Positions 15,623 through 25,876 of a DNA stretch of 64,000 nt are shown here, piece after piece. Each line of letters opens with the position of its first letter. The stretch's first letter is position 1. The notes below the pieces were generated by a model. That model was not told the origin of the DNA, did not search any database, and saw only the letters and a program-made list of their open reading frames with translations. Origin of the DNA: Deltaproteobacteria bacterium (GTDB taxonomy: Bacteria > Desulfobacterota > DSM-4660 > Desulfatiglandales > Desulfatiglandaceae); assembly GCA_019307815.1 (NCBI GenBank), contig JAFDIV010000005.1, positions 1 through 64,000 of the forward strand, written 5' to 3'. The position numbers and the translations under genes were made by a program.

Positions 15623-17671
15623 TTAACAATTTAGCTTTATTAGACTTCCTTTAACCTCTACCGGAGCAGCTCCGGCATCAATATGAATTCCGGTGCTATC
15701 AATGGTTATTCTCCCTGACGCACCTTCTAATTTCAGAGTTTGCCCGAGGGCTCTCACAACAAGATCGCCTCCCTTGGTCTGAATAGTCATAGTCCCAGTG
15801 TCAGCAAAGATATTTATGCTATCAGGTCCAACCTGTATTTTGTGTGTTAGATTTGAGTCAGATACCAAAATATTAGGATTTCCAGACTGAATTTTCACGC
15901 AATGACCATTATTATTCTTCATCTTAAGTACGTTGCCACTATCTTGAAAGATAATCTCTTGACCGCCAGTGGATTTTAGCGTTATTTTGCCGGGTTCCAT
16001 TAACAAGAAATTACGGTCCTCTGTCTCAAGCTGAATTGTTTTACTGGGATCATGAAGGCTGAGATAACTCCCATGTTCGGTGTTCAACCGAACTTCTTGA
16101 GCCGTATCATCTAAACTCAAGAACCGTCCATTGGGAGTCGAGATATGAATCAACTTTTTGGGATCTGACATCCTACAACTATAGTTTGCCCCTGTACTTA
16201 TCGTTATTTCGCCGCCTTTATCGTCTAAACTTATCTTGTGTTGATAAGGGGTCAAAATTTCATTTTTGGTCATATCCTCGGGTTTAACGACAGCCTTATG
16301 TTCCCCTTTGAAGAGGCTCCCTATGATTACTGGACGATCGGGGTTCCCTTCCAGGAAATCAACGAGTACTTCATCGCCAATAAGGGGAGTAAACTGGGTG
16401 CAGTGATTTTCACCTGCGTAAGGATACGCAACCCTTATCCAGCATGAACTGTGTTCGTCCCTCCTGCCCTCTCTGTCCCAATGAAACTGCACTTTTACCA
16501 TCCCATAGTATTCGTCATCCATGTAGCTTTCCTCGCCTTCGGGCCCTACAACAATAGCCGTTTGAGGACCTTTGATGAAAGGTCTGGGAATCTTTTCTTG
16601 GGGTCTAAACTGAACAGAAGAAGGTATACAGGCAAAGGAGTTGGAATAGTGAAACTCTCTCTCTGCGTTTGCTCTTTCTTCAAGTTCCTGAGGCTGTTCC
16701 CCTTTTTGAGTTACTTCAATTAGAAGGTACTCTTGGTTCAATTCCTCAAAATCGTGATTGACAAGCTGAAATGTCAGACCTGGAACAAATCGGGGACAAT
16801 AACTTTCACCGAACGCAAGGTCCCTCACTACCAGTGACTCTTCAAGTCGGAGCCTTGCAAGACGCCTTCCGTCGCTTTCGGTGTTGTATAAGCCCGGATA
16901 GTTGTAAATTTCAAACCTGTTATCAACGGAACCTTCCTCTTGTGCAGTGAGGTCAAGTGTAGGTCTCTTGAAATTAAAGTCCCGCAATGTGATTTTACCC
17001 GATTGAATTTGTCTCTGCAATTGAAAGGCATAAACAAACTCTTCACCAGGAACGCGCGAATCCGAAGGATGAAAAAGTACTTGAGGTTCGCCAGCTATAG
17101 GCTGATAATTCACTGTGCTGTCTCCAAAAACAAGGAGGTGCTTGTCTCTCGAATGTTCAAAAAAATAGAATATCCCTTCCCTTTCCAATAAACGTGAAAT
17201 GAATTGGAGGTCTGTTTCACAGTACTGGACACAATATTCTCTCGGTTCATATCGATTTTGAAGCCTGAAGACGAACCGATCTGATGTTATACCAGCATCT
17301 TCTAAAATAGTTGAGACAATTTCTTGAACCGTTTTGTTTTGGAATATGCGGCAGTCCTGCTCTAGTGACAAAAGCCACAAAGAAGGCACCATTTTGGCTT
17401 GATACAAGAAAAATCTGCCCTTAGTGCCCACTTGGACGAAGCTGCTGATTATTCCATGGAAATATCTGTCTGCTTCGTCTCCCAAGATGGTTAATAGTCC
17501 TTCCCTTCCAATTACCTCATCCATCCTTACCTCATCTTCAGAAGCAAGGCTCAAAGTAACCTCGTATGGAGAGGATAACTTCTCAACGGCAGTGAACTCG
17601 ATTACTCCAAGGGCTGTGCCCGCAATCTCAAATAAAAATTGGGCCTCGCTCGATTCCCCAAAGACTTTCAT
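15623..17671 (-). CDS. vgrG: T6SS spike protein VgrG (TssI)
   Basis: A 682-aa protein from the ATG at 17671, one base after the clpV stop, with GGAGG upstream; the frame is open further back but would run into clpV. N-terminal gp27-like domain (about 1-380, with PYEVTLSLASE, REYCVQYCETDLQFISRLLEREGIFYFFEH), gp5 OB-fold region (about 395-480, with GMVKVQFHWDREGRRDEHSSCWIR, then GDEVLVDFLEGNPDRPVI). The C-terminal DUF2345-like beta-helix (about 520-682) has the usual alternating strands. It ends shortly after the beta-helix, so no fused effector is evident. It forms the trimeric tip that punctures target membranes, with cargo supplied by the genes downstream. Confidence 0.93.
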   Translation of the reverse strand: MKVFGESSEAQFLFEIAGTALGVIEFTAVEKLSSPYEVTLSLASEDEVRMDEVIGREGLLTILGDEADRYFHGIISSFVQVGTKGRFFLYQAKMVPSLWLLSLEQDCRIFQNKTVQEIVSTILEDAGITSDRFVFRLQNRYEPREYCVQYCETDLQFISRLLEREGIFYFFEHSRDKHLLVFGDSTVNYQPIAGEPQVLFHPSDSRVPGEEFVYAFQLQRQIQSGKITLRDFNFKRPTLDLTAQEEGSVDNRFEIYNYPGLYNTESDGRRLARLRLEESLVVRDLAFGESYCPRFVPGLTFQLVNHDFEELNQEYLLIEVTQKGEQPQELEERANAEREFHYSNSFACIPSSVQFRPQEKIPRPFIKGPQTAIVVGPEGEESYMDDEYYGMVKVQFHWDREGRRDEHSSCWIRVAYPYAGENHCTQFTPLIGDEVLVDFLEGNPDRPVIIGSLFKGEHKAVVKPEDMTKNEILTPYQHKISLDDKGGEITISTGANYSCRMSDPKKLIHISTPNGRFLSLDDTAQEVRLNTEHGSYLSLHDPSKTIQLETEDRNFLLMEPGKITLKSTGGQEIIFQDSGNVLKMKNNNGHCVKIQSGNPNILVSDSNLTHKIQVGPDSINIFADTGTMTIQTKGGDLVVRALGQTLKLEGASGRITIDSTGIHIDAGAAPVEVKGSLIKLNC

Positions 17672-17672
17672 C

Positions 17673-20300
17673 CTAGCCTCCAAACGTAATTTTGAAAGTT
17701 CCTGCTTTGTCCACATCAAGCTTCGTCTCGGAAGGCATGGCGCCTTCGCTGAGGCGAGCCAAAATCTCGCGGGACATCTGAGGCAGAATAGTGCCATTCA
17801 TAATATGATCGATATTACGTGCACCTGTCTCCACCTCTGTGCAGCGCGAGGCAATCTGTTCCACTACCTTAGGCGAATAGGTGAGCTTGATTTTGTGGCT
17901 CTCTGCCATTCGTTTAGCCAGCTTGTCCAGCTTTAACACCACTATGTCTTTCAGAATGTCAGGACCAAGGGTATAGAAAGGTACTACGGTCATTCGTGCC
18001 AGCAATGCTGGCTTGAAATGGTCGCTCAGGATCGGTCGGATGGCAGCCATCAGGGTTTCAAGGGGCAGGCGCTCCTCACCCGAGCACATCTCGGTAATCA
18101 CATCAGTGGCAAGATTGCTGGTGAGGAAGACCACTGTATTCTTGAAGTCAATAACCCTGCCTTCACCATCAGAGAGCATCCCCTTATCAAAGACCTGGTA
18201 AAAAAGGTTCAACACCTCCAGATGGGCCTTTTCCACCTCATCCAGAAGCACCACAGAATAGGGCCTCTGGCGAACCGCCTCTGTAAGCACTCCACCTTCG
18301 CCATAGCCTACATATCCGGGTGGGGAGCCAATCAGGCGGCTTACGGTGTGGCGTTCCTGGAACTCACTCATGTTTATGGTGACCATGTATCTCTCGCCAC
18401 CAAAAAGCAGATCCGCTACTGCCAATCCGGTCTCGGTCTTGCCAACACCGCTCGGACCTACCAAGAGGAAGACGCCCAAAGGCTGGGCTGGGTCCTTGAG
18501 GCCTGACTTACCAGCCCTTATGACCTGTGCTATAGTTTCTATGGCCTCATCTTGGCCCTTTATTCGTTCCTTGAGATTGGCTTCCAGGTTAATGATATTG
18601 CTGGCTTCGTCCCTCATCACCTTGCCAAGGGGAATACCTGTCCAGTCAGATACTACCTTGGCAACCACGTCAGGATCCACTTCTATGCGGACAAGAGGGC
18701 TGTCTCCTTGGATCGACTCCAATTGCTGTTTGATGCCTTCGATCTGTTTCTTGAGTTCTTCTCTTGAAGAGGCCTCCTCTTCAGAGCCCTTTTCGTAAAG
18801 GGATTTTCGAAGCTCAATCAACTGCTGAGCCAGTTCCTTTTCCTTGAGCCAGCGATCCTTGAGCTCTTCCAGTTCTTTATTCAGTTGCTCCAGTTGGGTG
18901 TTTATTTCTGTCATCCGTTCCTGATCTATTTCAAGCCCATGGAGCTGGTCCCTTTCCAAGGCCCTTTTTTCCCTTTCAAGGGCCTGTACAGTCCTTTCTT
19001 TGTCCTCAATCACATCAGGTTTGGCCGTAAGCAGGATCTTGACGCGCGCGGCGCTGGTATCCAACAAGTCCACTGCCTTGTCAGGGAGTTGTCGACCTGA
19101 TATGTAGCGACTGGATAGCTCGGACGCCGCCTCTATTGCATCATCACGCACCACCACGCCATGGGCCTCTTCGTACTTTTCCTTGAGGCCTCGCAGGATA
19201 AGGGTGGCGGTCTCCACAGAGGGCTCATCGAGCTTTACAAGCTGAAACCGGCGTGCAAGGGCCGCGTCTTTTTCAAAGTATTTCTTGTATTCGGACCAAG
19301 TGGTGGCGGCCACGGTTCGAAGTTCTCCGCGAGCAAGCGCCGGTTTTAAGAGGTTCGCTGCGTCGCTGCCCCCGGCCGATCCTCCTGCCCCAATCAGGGT
19401 ATGGGCCTCATCAATGAAAAGGATGATTGGTTTGGGTGATGCCTTGATCTCGTTTATAACCGACTTGAGGCGATTTTCGAACTCACCTTTAACACCGGCA
19501 CCCGCCTGCAAAAGGCCCATATCCAGGCCCAGGATAGACACATCACGAAGCAGCTCTGGTACATCCCCTTCCACTACCCGTAGCGCAAGGCCTTCTACTA
19601 CTGCTGTCTTGCCCACGCCTGCTTCACCAACCACGATGGGATTGTTCTTCCTGCGGCGGGCAAGGATATCCACCATCTGGCGTATTTCCCGATCCCGGCC
19701 GAAAACAGGGTCTATTTCACCAGCCCGGGCCTTTTCAGTAAAATCTACGCAGAACCGCGCCAACGCTGTACCCTCGCCTGCAGGGGCCTCTTCTCTTACA
19801 GCAGCACGCTCTTCAGCCGTAGGTTCCTCAATGGAATTTTTGACTATGGCCCCAAACTGGGCAAGCAGGGCCTCACGGCTGATTGATGAAAACAGATCCA
19901 CATAAGCGCCCATGGCAAACTGAGTGGGTTTGTTTAAGAAGGCTGCAAGCAAGGCACCAGAGCGAATCCTGTTTTCACCCAGATCCACTGAGCTGGTAAG
20001 CCATGCCTCCTGGAACAGCTCCATCAATAGAGGCGAGAAAACTGGTTTTGCCGCATTGCCAGTGCGAAATTCCTCAATGGTCTGATCAATGGCCTTTTTC
20101 ACCCTTCCGGAGTCCAGGTCAAATTGACGAAAAATCAGAGGGAGATCTGACTGCGGCTCTTCTAGAAGCTTGCTTAGCAGATGTTCAATGGTTACTTCAT
20201 AATGGGTACGGGAAACACACAACCCTGCAGCGCCCTCCAGACATCTCGTACAATAGGTATTTAATCGGTTGAGCAAGGCCTTAATGTCTACACTGACCAT
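17673..20300 (-). CDS. clpV: T6SS sheath-recycling AAA+ ATPase ClpV (TssH)
   Basis: An 875-aa ClpB-like ATPase that disassembles contracted TssB/TssC sheaths. N-domain about 1-150. NBD1 has Walker A GEAGVGKT (225-232) and Walker B LFIDEAH. A coiled-coil middle domain spans about 430-530 (many Glu/Lys heptads). NBD2 has GPSGVGKTETG (near residue 610), with VVLLDEVEKAH as its Walker B. The C-terminus has the usual sensor motif (TGARNIDHI). The N-domain, which binds the TssC helix, is typical of ClpV rather than ClpB. It lies between tssG and vgrG in the operon, with 164 bases upstream. Confidence 0.94.
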   Translation of the reverse strand: MVSVDIKALLNRLNTYCTRCLEGAAGLCVSRTHYEVTIEHLLSKLLEEPQSDLPLIFRQFDLDSGRVKKAIDQTIEEFRTGNAAKPVFSPLLMELFQEAWLTSSVDLGENRIRSGALLAAFLNKPTQFAMGAYVDLFSSISREALLAQFGAIVKNSIEEPTAEERAAVREEAPAGEGTALARFCVDFTEKARAGEIDPVFGRDREIRQMVDILARRRKNNPIVVGEAGVGKTAVVEGLALRVVEGDVPELLRDVSILGLDMGLLQAGAGVKGEFENRLKSVINEIKASPKPIILFIDEAHTLIGAGGSAGGSDAANLLKPALARGELRTVAATTWSEYKKYFEKDAALARRFQLVKLDEPSVETATLILRGLKEKYEEAHGVVVRDDAIEAASELSSRYISGRQLPDKAVDLLDTSAARVKILLTAKPDVIEDKERTVQALEREKRALERDQLHGLEIDQERMTEINTQLEQLNKELEELKDRWLKEKELAQQLIELRKSLYEKGSEEEASSREELKKQIEGIKQQLESIQGDSPLVRIEVDPDVVAKVVSDWTGIPLGKVMRDEASNIINLEANLKERIKGQDEAIETIAQVIRAGKSGLKDPAQPLGVFLLVGPSGVGKTETGLAVADLLFGGERYMVTINMSEFQERHTVSRLIGSPPGYVGYGEGGVLTEAVRQRPYSVVLLDEVEKAHLEVLNLFYQVFDKGMLSDGEGRVIDFKNTVVFLTSNLATDVITEMCSGEERLPLETLMAAIRPILSDHFKPALLARMTVVPFYTLGPDILKDIVVLKLDKLAKRMAESHKIKLTYSPKVVEQIASRCTEVETGARNIDHIMNGTILPQMSREILARLSEGAMPSETKLDVDKAGTFKITFGG

Positions 20301-20464
20301 TTTTATCTCCTCTCACTATAGGTTCAAAGGTTTTTCGTTCAATGGCCTCCGGTTGGGAGTCCTCATTCTAAGTTTGGTGTTCAAAGATTTTGCGTTTTGT
20401 TTATTGCGATATTCACCATCCGAGATCACACAAAATCGTAAGAATCTGGATCTCGAACAATACC

Positions 20465-21487
20465 TCAATTAGTAGCCCCCTTGGGGGCAAAGACCACTCT
20501 TGCCTCCTGCTCAAACTGACCGGTGAATATCCAGCTATTCCATCCGAGTCTGGCGCTTTCTGGGTCTCCTAAGCGAATAGATGTTATTTGGCCTGGGGCT
20601 AGGATGAGTTCCATGTCATATTGCAAAGAACCTGACACGTAGAAATCGTTCAAAAATACCAGAAGACCATGTTTTGCTTGGTCTGGCAACAATGCCTGGA
20701 ACTGGGCTTTGGAGAGGGGCCCGATCTGCAACCGAAATTTTCCTGACCGGTCCAAGATCTCCTTTCCGATAAAGGTATCAATACCCAGGGTACTACCTGA
20801 AACGCCGAGACAACATCTTTGATCTTCAGGGATGCTAGCCATTCTGGGGATACATGGCAATACCTCTACGGGCATGCCTTCAAGGGCGTCTCGGAGCATA
20901 GTCTTTAAAGCAAGGGCTGAATGGGGGTGTTGGGTCACCAGACCAAGGTATCGGAGCAGGCGATGGTTTTCTGGAATTTGCCCTCTGAGTTTATGATCTC
21001 CCAATCCCAAAAGACAGAACAGCCTTTCAATATGCGTTAGATCTTGCTCTTCCACTACCTTGAGATAGAGTCGGTACTTGGTCCAGCATGCGTAAAGCAG
21101 GTGATAGAGATGCTGATTTAGAATATCCAGGAAATCCCGTGTAACAGTTTCGTCCTCTGCCGCCTCATCCAGCAGGTCCTCAGTATAAAAGGTGGGCAGT
21201 GGGGAGGAAGAGCCATAAAGCCCAAGAAACGTGGCTGTAACCAGGTAAGCTTCATTATCTCTGGATAAGGGTTCAATTGCGGCCACATCAGCCGCTGGAA
21301 AGCCCAAAGATAGTTCGGGCCGTACCTTGATCTGGTCTTCGGGCACGGCCCTGTGCTGTGCCCGATTGCCCTCACTAGATCCTAGTAAGGTCAACAGCCG
21401 CAGGATCTGGAAGAATGAAAAGGAATACGGCTGCCCCAGAAGCTCTTTTTTCAGAGCAACAGACGGTCGCCGAGCTTCGCCGGCCAT
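20465..21487 (-). CDS. tssG: T6SS baseplate protein TssG
   Basis: A 340-aa TssG. Family features: the SFSFFQILRLL region near residue 25, ADVAAIE, LGLYGSSSPLPTFYTEDLLDE and the FFNR-type LDILNQHLYHLLYACWTKYRLYL segment. TssG joins TssF and TssE to form the wedge of the baseplate around the VgrG spike. It overlaps the 3' end of tssF by 37 bases and is read from an AGGAG site inside tssF. The length agrees with the family. Confidence 0.93.
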   Translation of the reverse strand: MAGEARRPSVALKKELLGQPYSFSFFQILRLLTLLGSSEGNRAQHRAVPEDQIKVRPELSLGFPAADVAAIEPLSRDNEAYLVTATFLGLYGSSSPLPTFYTEDLLDEAAEDETVTRDFLDILNQHLYHLLYACWTKYRLYLKVVEEQDLTHIERLFCLLGLGDHKLRGQIPENHRLLRYLGLVTQHPHSALALKTMLRDALEGMPVEVLPCIPRMASIPEDQRCCLGVSGSTLGIDTFIGKEILDRSGKFRLQIGPLSKAQFQALLPDQAKHGLLVFLNDFYVSGSLQYDMELILAPGQITSIRLGDPESARLGWNSWIFTGQFEQEARVVFAPKGATN

Positions 21488-23184
21488 TGGTATGTGTCTC
21501 CTTTTATGGTTTCCTCTATGGTCAAGCGCGTATAGGAATTAATGGCAGCATAGCTGCCCAGAAAGTAGTCAAGCACTGATCCAAAGAGAAACAGGTCCCC
21601 CTCACTTGCAAAGTGGTCATGACGCATCTTTATGGTTATTTCTTGTCCCCTCATCATGACCCCATTGACAATCCTATCAGTTGCCCGAGCCGTAACTTCC
21701 TCGATAGAAGAAATTCGTTTTTGATTGGCAAGCACCATAGGACGATCCCGACTTTCCGAAAAAACGTACAGTTGGAGCAGAGAACGAAGATTTTGTGCAT
21801 TTGCCAGGGACAAATAGTTCAAAGACAAATGCCCAAGCAACTGCCACAGCAGATTTGAACCAAGGGGCGGCAGTATATTGGTGGTTAAGGGGCGGATGTT
21901 GGCAAAGGTTACAAACTCCGGGGAACTGCTTGTTGGCTCGGAGATGTCACCGAGCTGCAAACTTTCGGGTAATGCACCATTGGTGCAAAGCAGGGATATG
22001 GAAAGGGTTTCAAGGGAAGGGGATGCGCCCTGAGGGGGATAGGCTACGGACAGGTACACATCCATGCCCCTTTTCACCGGTGTCTTTTTTCGTTTGATAT
22101 GATAGACAGGGCTGTCATCCTTTTCCGTGGCGAAAAGATCAAAAGGTCGGTATACCCTTTCCTCTGCGGTCCCTTGTACATATCCTACTACCCTTTCCAC
22201 AGAATATACCTGATAATGGGCCGCATTCGGGGCAGCTGGGTTAACAAGATAATCCGTTTTTTTGTGGTCGAGTCTTATGGGATCAGCGTCGTGAGGGAAG
22301 ATATTCACAACAGGTGTGGCAAAAAGCTCAAAGCTGTCTTTTCTCACGCGGGGGGCAGGGAAAGGCAGCCCTTCTATCTCAAAAAACAGCTCGAACTTGT
22401 CTCCCTCGCCCCTGTCCCTCCACTTGTCCCAACCCTTTATTTCCAGGAACAAGAATTTTTCTGGGAGAATAAAGTACTCCTGAAAAACGCGATACCCCGG
22501 GAAGGAATTTGATGGATAAGGAAGAAGTCCTTGGTTTTCGGAAAACCCCACTGGTATGATAACCTCAGGCCCATGGACAGCCGGTGTCCCTCCTTCCAAC
22601 GGAGTGACCTGAATGGTCTTTACGTGTCTCCGGAGCAGCATATACAGATTGGAGGCATTGGCATAGTCACCTGACAAATATAGTCTGAGAGTGTTAGGTT
22701 CCCAGTCTGAAAGCTTTATGCCTTTAAGCTGAAAGAGTATGACAACGCCGGAAGCCTTCCCCGGTCGCTCTTCGAATCTGGCATCAAGCAGCTCTAGAGG
22801 ATGTATTTCAACAGGGTAAGTTGTTTTGAATTGACATGAGGTCCCTTCTATGGGAACCGAAGCCAGATAAGTCCCGGCCGGCACAGTGAGGGGCTGTTTG
22901 AGTGTGGGTTTGGGATGAAATGCCACGATGGTAGTACATGGAATAGGGCGCAGATAATGGGGCCATATAAGTTGCATAAGCTCATGGACAAGTTCTGGAA
23001 ACTCATCGTCCAGCTTCTCACGCAACAGGGCCGTGAGAAATGCCACACCTTCCAGGAGCCTCTCTACATCAGGGTCAGCTGTAGGACCACTGAGCATGGG
23101 CGCAAGGGCGGGGTGCTCCTTGCTGAAGGATACGGCCAGATCTTTAAGATGCCCTAGTTCATCTTGGAAATATCGATTAAACAT
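21451..23184 (-). CDS. tssF: T6SS baseplate protein TssF
   Basis: A 577-aa TssF (ImpG/VasA). The N-terminal FNRYFQDELGHLKDLAVSFSKEHPALAPMLSG matches the family start, followed by DPDVERLLEGVAFLTALLREKLDDEFPELVHELMQLIWPHYLRP. The ATG at 23184 is preferred over the TTG just upstream because AGGAAGAG precedes it at good distance. TssF and TssG form the baseplate wedges; the C-terminal half has the usual strand-rich fold. Gene order tssE-tssF-tssG-clpV is as in many T6SS loci. A 249-base gap upstream separates it from tssE. Confidence 0.94.
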   Translation of the reverse strand: MFNRYFQDELGHLKDLAVSFSKEHPALAPMLSGPTADPDVERLLEGVAFLTALLREKLDDEFPELVHELMQLIWPHYLRPIPCTTIVAFHPKPTLKQPLTVPAGTYLASVPIEGTSCQFKTTYPVEIHPLELLDARFEERPGKASGVVILFQLKGIKLSDWEPNTLRLYLSGDYANASNLYMLLRRHVKTIQVTPLEGGTPAVHGPEVIIPVGFSENQGLLPYPSNSFPGYRVFQEYFILPEKFLFLEIKGWDKWRDRGEGDKFELFFEIEGLPFPAPRVRKDSFELFATPVVNIFPHDADPIRLDHKKTDYLVNPAAPNAAHYQVYSVERVVGYVQGTAEERVYRPFDLFATEKDDSPVYHIKRKKTPVKRGMDVYLSVAYPPQGASPSLETLSISLLCTNGALPESLQLGDISEPTSSSPEFVTFANIRPLTTNILPPLGSNLLWQLLGHLSLNYLSLANAQNLRSLLQLYVFSESRDRPMVLANQKRISSIEEVTARATDRIVNGVMMRGQEITIKMRHDHFASEGDLFLFGSVLDYFLGSYAAINSYTRLTIEETIKGDTYQWPAKLGDRLLL

Positions 23185-23433
23185 CAAATTCTCTTCCTGG
23201 TTTCTCTATCTTTGGTGAGATGGAAACCACCTTTAGGGACCGTTCACGTATCGGCCCCATGTCGTCCCACTCTGGGATTTAGTCTAATTCCTGGCCCTCC
23301 ACAAGAGGGGGCATCAACAAGCCGAGGCATCTTGAAAAGGAGAGGTTTTTAGAAATCCTCGACCAAGTGGAGAAAAACCGCTACTAACGCTACAACAAAG
23401 GGAATATTGCAAAAGGGTAATAGAGTCAGTTGT

Positions 23434-23847
23434 TCAACTGCGAAGTTTGATCTTTCCCTCTGTATCTACCTCACTTTCAAACATGACTGGAAGGGTTTCT
23501 TCATCCGTGATGATCTTTGCTATAATCTGAAACCGGAGCGTGAGGAGATCCTCCTCTTGGGGGAGGAAATTGACCCGAACCGCCTTCAGACGCGGTTCAT
23601 ACCTCTGGATCGTATTACGGATAGCCCTTTCAATTCTTCGGACAGAATTGGGGTAGTCGTTGGCAAATTCTGTAAAGTCAGGAATTCCAAAGTCCTCTGC
23701 AATAGGCACCGTGCCATGTCTTGTATTTAAGATCTTTTGCAGATGGTTCAGCACCGAGTCGATCAGGCGTTTCGGGTCTTCTTTTGCCCTTCGTTCAGGA
23801 TGTTTTTTCCATGAACGTATCCGCTCTAGAAGCCTTTCCTCCCTCAT
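23434..23847 (-). CDS. tssE: T6SS baseplate protein TssE (gp25-like)
   Basis: A 137-aa gp25/lysozyme-fold baseplate protein. The core has NHLQKILNTRHGTVPIAEDFGIPDFTEFAND, then RRIERAIRNTIQRYEPRLKAVRV, the helix-strand pair that contacts the sheath base in gp25. The length is normal. It starts the second half of the sheath/baseplate gene run, 13 bases downstream of hcp. Confidence 0.92.
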   Translation of the reverse strand: MREERLLERIRSWKKHPERRAKEDPKRLIDSVLNHLQKILNTRHGTVPIAEDFGIPDFTEFANDYPNSVRRIERAIRNTIQRYEPRLKAVRVNFLPQEEDLLTLRFQIIAKIITDEETLPVMFESEVDTEGKIKLRS

Positions 23848-23860
23848 AGGAAATCAACTC

Positions 23861-24346
23861 TTATTTTGGGGCCTTCCATTCGTCTTCGGCTTCTATGCCG
23901 TCAGGCTCCCACCGCCATACGATCTTTGAATATGTGAAAGAGACCTCTTCCATATGCTTATAAGGTTCATTGGCAGGAAGAAAGGTCTCAGGCATGTAGG
24001 GCTTTATGTCCACGATTATGGCGTCTTGCAGCTGAGTGGTATAATAGTGTTCCTCTTGGCCTGTTGGGTCTATACGATACCACTTGATGGTAACGTTGCT
24101 CAACTGCTCGCCCGTGCAAAGGGCCTGGTAAAGCTTGGGTGAGGCCTTGTCGAATTCCTTGACTATAGTCAAGGGTTCGTGGACCCGCTTACCTGTAGGA
24201 AGGCCGGAATGGGTGTCGCGTGGCATGTGGATCTTGTGGTTCATGGCATAAACAAGAATGGTCCCTTCTCTACCTGAGATGTCGCAAGATCCCTCAATCT
24301 TGCCTTGGTTTTTTCCTTCAACCTCCATGTGTAATGGCATTGGCAT
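23861..24346 (-). CDS. hcp: T6SS tube protein Hcp (TssD)
   Basis: A 161-aa Hcp. Features: MPLHMEVEGKNQGKIEGSCDISG at the start, HKIHMPRDTHSGLPTGKRVHEPLTIVKEFDKASPKLYQAL, and the YTTQLQDAIIVDIKPY strand of the ring-forming barrel. Hexamers stack to form the inner tube propelled by sheath contraction. AGGAGGAAC precedes the start. The gene follows tssC by 30 bases, so the tube and sheath genes are adjacent. Confidence 0.95.
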   Translation of the reverse strand: MPMPLHMEVEGKNQGKIEGSCDISGREGTILVYAMNHKIHMPRDTHSGLPTGKRVHEPLTIVKEFDKASPKLYQALCTGEQLSNVTIKWYRIDPTGQEEHYYTTQLQDAIIVDIKPYMPETFLPANEPYKHMEEVSFTYSKIVWRWEPDGIEAEDEWKAPK

Positions 24347-24376
24347 GGCTCGTTCCTCCTTTCTAAATTTAGCGGT

Positions 24377-25864
24377 TTATTCCTTATCCAGCTTACCCAC
24401 AAGTGACAATGTAAAAAATGCACCCATGTATTTGAAGTGAGGCCTTACCTTAAGGCCTACGCGATACCATCCAGGTTCCCCTTCCACGTCTTCCACTGTG
24501 ACCTGGGCCTGACGCAACGGCCTGCGGCTGCGAACACCGGGTTGCGGGTTGTCCATGTCTGCCACATATTGCCTGATCCAGTTGTTAAGCTCCCTTTCCA
24601 GGTCCACACGTTCCTTCCAGGTTCCAATATTCTCCCTTTGGATAACCTTGAGGTAATGGGCCAGGCGGTTGATGATGAACATATAAGGTAGCTGCAGACC
24701 CAGCTTATAGTTGAGCTCCGCCTCTTTGCCTTCCTTGCTGATGCCAAAGAATTTAGGCTTCTGACATGAATTGGCAGAGAAGAAGGCTGCATTGTCACTG
24801 CCCTTTCGCATGGTCAGCGCAATAAATCCCTCTTCTGCAAGCTCGAATTCCCTTCGCTCGGAAATGAGCACCTCTGTCGGTATCTTGGTTTGAATTGCAC
24901 CCATTGCCTCGTACTGGTGAAGGGGCAAATCCTCCACTGCTCCGCCACCCATGGGGCCTATGATGTTAGCGCACCATCGGTACTTGGCAAAGCTGTCCGT
25001 CAGGCGGCTGGCAAAGGCGAAGGCCGTGTTCCCCCACAAATAATGCTCGTGGTTTGAAGAGACATCTTCCTGATAATTGAAAGCCTTTACAGGCTGAGTG
25101 TCTGGGCCATAAGGCAGGCGCAGTAAGAATCTTGGAAGAGTGAGACCCACATACCGAGCATCCTCCGATTCCCTGAAGGATTGCCATTTTGCGTACTGTG
25201 GACTTTCGAAGATAGACTTCAGGTCCTTCAAATTCGGCAATCCATTAAAATTCTCCAGCCCAAAGAATTGGGGCCCTGCCGCAGCAATAAAGGGCGCATG
25301 CGCCATGGCCGCTACGCTGGCCACATACTGAAGCAATTTTATATCTTGTGGCCCGGGACCAAATTCATAGTTGCCTATCATTGCAGCATACGGCTGGCCT
25401 CCAAATTGGCCGTATTCTGCTGTATACACGGTTTTGTAAAGTCCTGATTTGACCACTTCAGGTGAGTCTTCAAAGTCTTCGAGCAAGTCTTCTTTGCTTA
25501 CATTGATAACTTCGATCCTGATATTTTCCCTGAAGTCGGTACGGTCTACCAAGAACTTCAGAGAACGCCAGGCAGATTCCAGCTTTTGAAACTCAGGATG
25601 GTGCAGGATAGCATCCAGTTGGAGGCTCATCTTCTTGTCAATCTCAGCGATCATTTCATCGACGACCGCCTTGGACACCTTTGGAACCTCACGCCCGGGC
25701 TCGAGAAGTTGCGCTATTAAGGCCTCAACTCCCCTTTTTGCCAGGGAGTATGCCTCATCGCTGGGTTTTAGCTTTGTGGCCTGAACAATCTCTTCCAGCA
25801 GAGACCCTTCTTCCAGGGTCTTTTCCTCCGTTGCCACGGATCTTTCTTGTTCCTCAGCCATCAT
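24377..25864 (-). CDS. tssC: T6SS sheath large subunit TssC
   Basis: A 495-aa VipB-type sheath protein. Seen: MIGNYEFGPGPQDIKLLQYVASVAAMAHAPFIAAA, LPRFLLRLPYGPDTQPVKAFNYQED and the C-terminal SLVGKLDKE end of the family. TssC pairs with TssB to make the contractile sheath, which ClpV later disassembles. Two adjacent ATG codons open it. It follows tssB by 12 bases. Confidence 0.95.
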   Translation of the reverse strand: MMAEEQERSVATEEKTLEEGSLLEEIVQATKLKPSDEAYSLAKRGVEALIAQLLEPGREVPKVSKAVVDEMIAEIDKKMSLQLDAILHHPEFQKLESAWRSLKFLVDRTDFRENIRIEVINVSKEDLLEDFEDSPEVVKSGLYKTVYTAEYGQFGGQPYAAMIGNYEFGPGPQDIKLLQYVASVAAMAHAPFIAAAGPQFFGLENFNGLPNLKDLKSIFESPQYAKWQSFRESEDARYVGLTLPRFLLRLPYGPDTQPVKAFNYQEDVSSNHEHYLWGNTAFAFASRLTDSFAKYRWCANIIGPMGGGAVEDLPLHQYEAMGAIQTKIPTEVLISERREFELAEEGFIALTMRKGSDNAAFFSANSCQKPKFFGISKEGKEAELNYKLGLQLPYMFIINRLAHYLKVIQRENIGTWKERVDLERELNNWIRQYVADMDNPQPGVRSRRPLRQAQVTVEDVEGEPGWYRVGLKVRPHFKYMGAFFTLSLVGKLDKE

Positions 25865-25876
25865 ATCCCCCCTTTC

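Noticed and set aside
19285-19905. 206-aa plus-strand frame inside clpV
   Set aside because: Antisense to a conserved ATPase; Arg/Ser-rich composition is typical of shadows.
20322-20394. Direct repeat GTTCAAAGGTTTTTCG / GTTCAAAGATTTTGCG upstream of clpV
   Set aside because: Two imperfect copies in AT-rich DNA; there is no evidence of function, and it may be chance.
23177-23260. 27-aa minus-strand frame just before tssF
   Set aside because: ATG without a good ribosome site; composition is plausible but too short to support. A leader peptide is possible but not shown.
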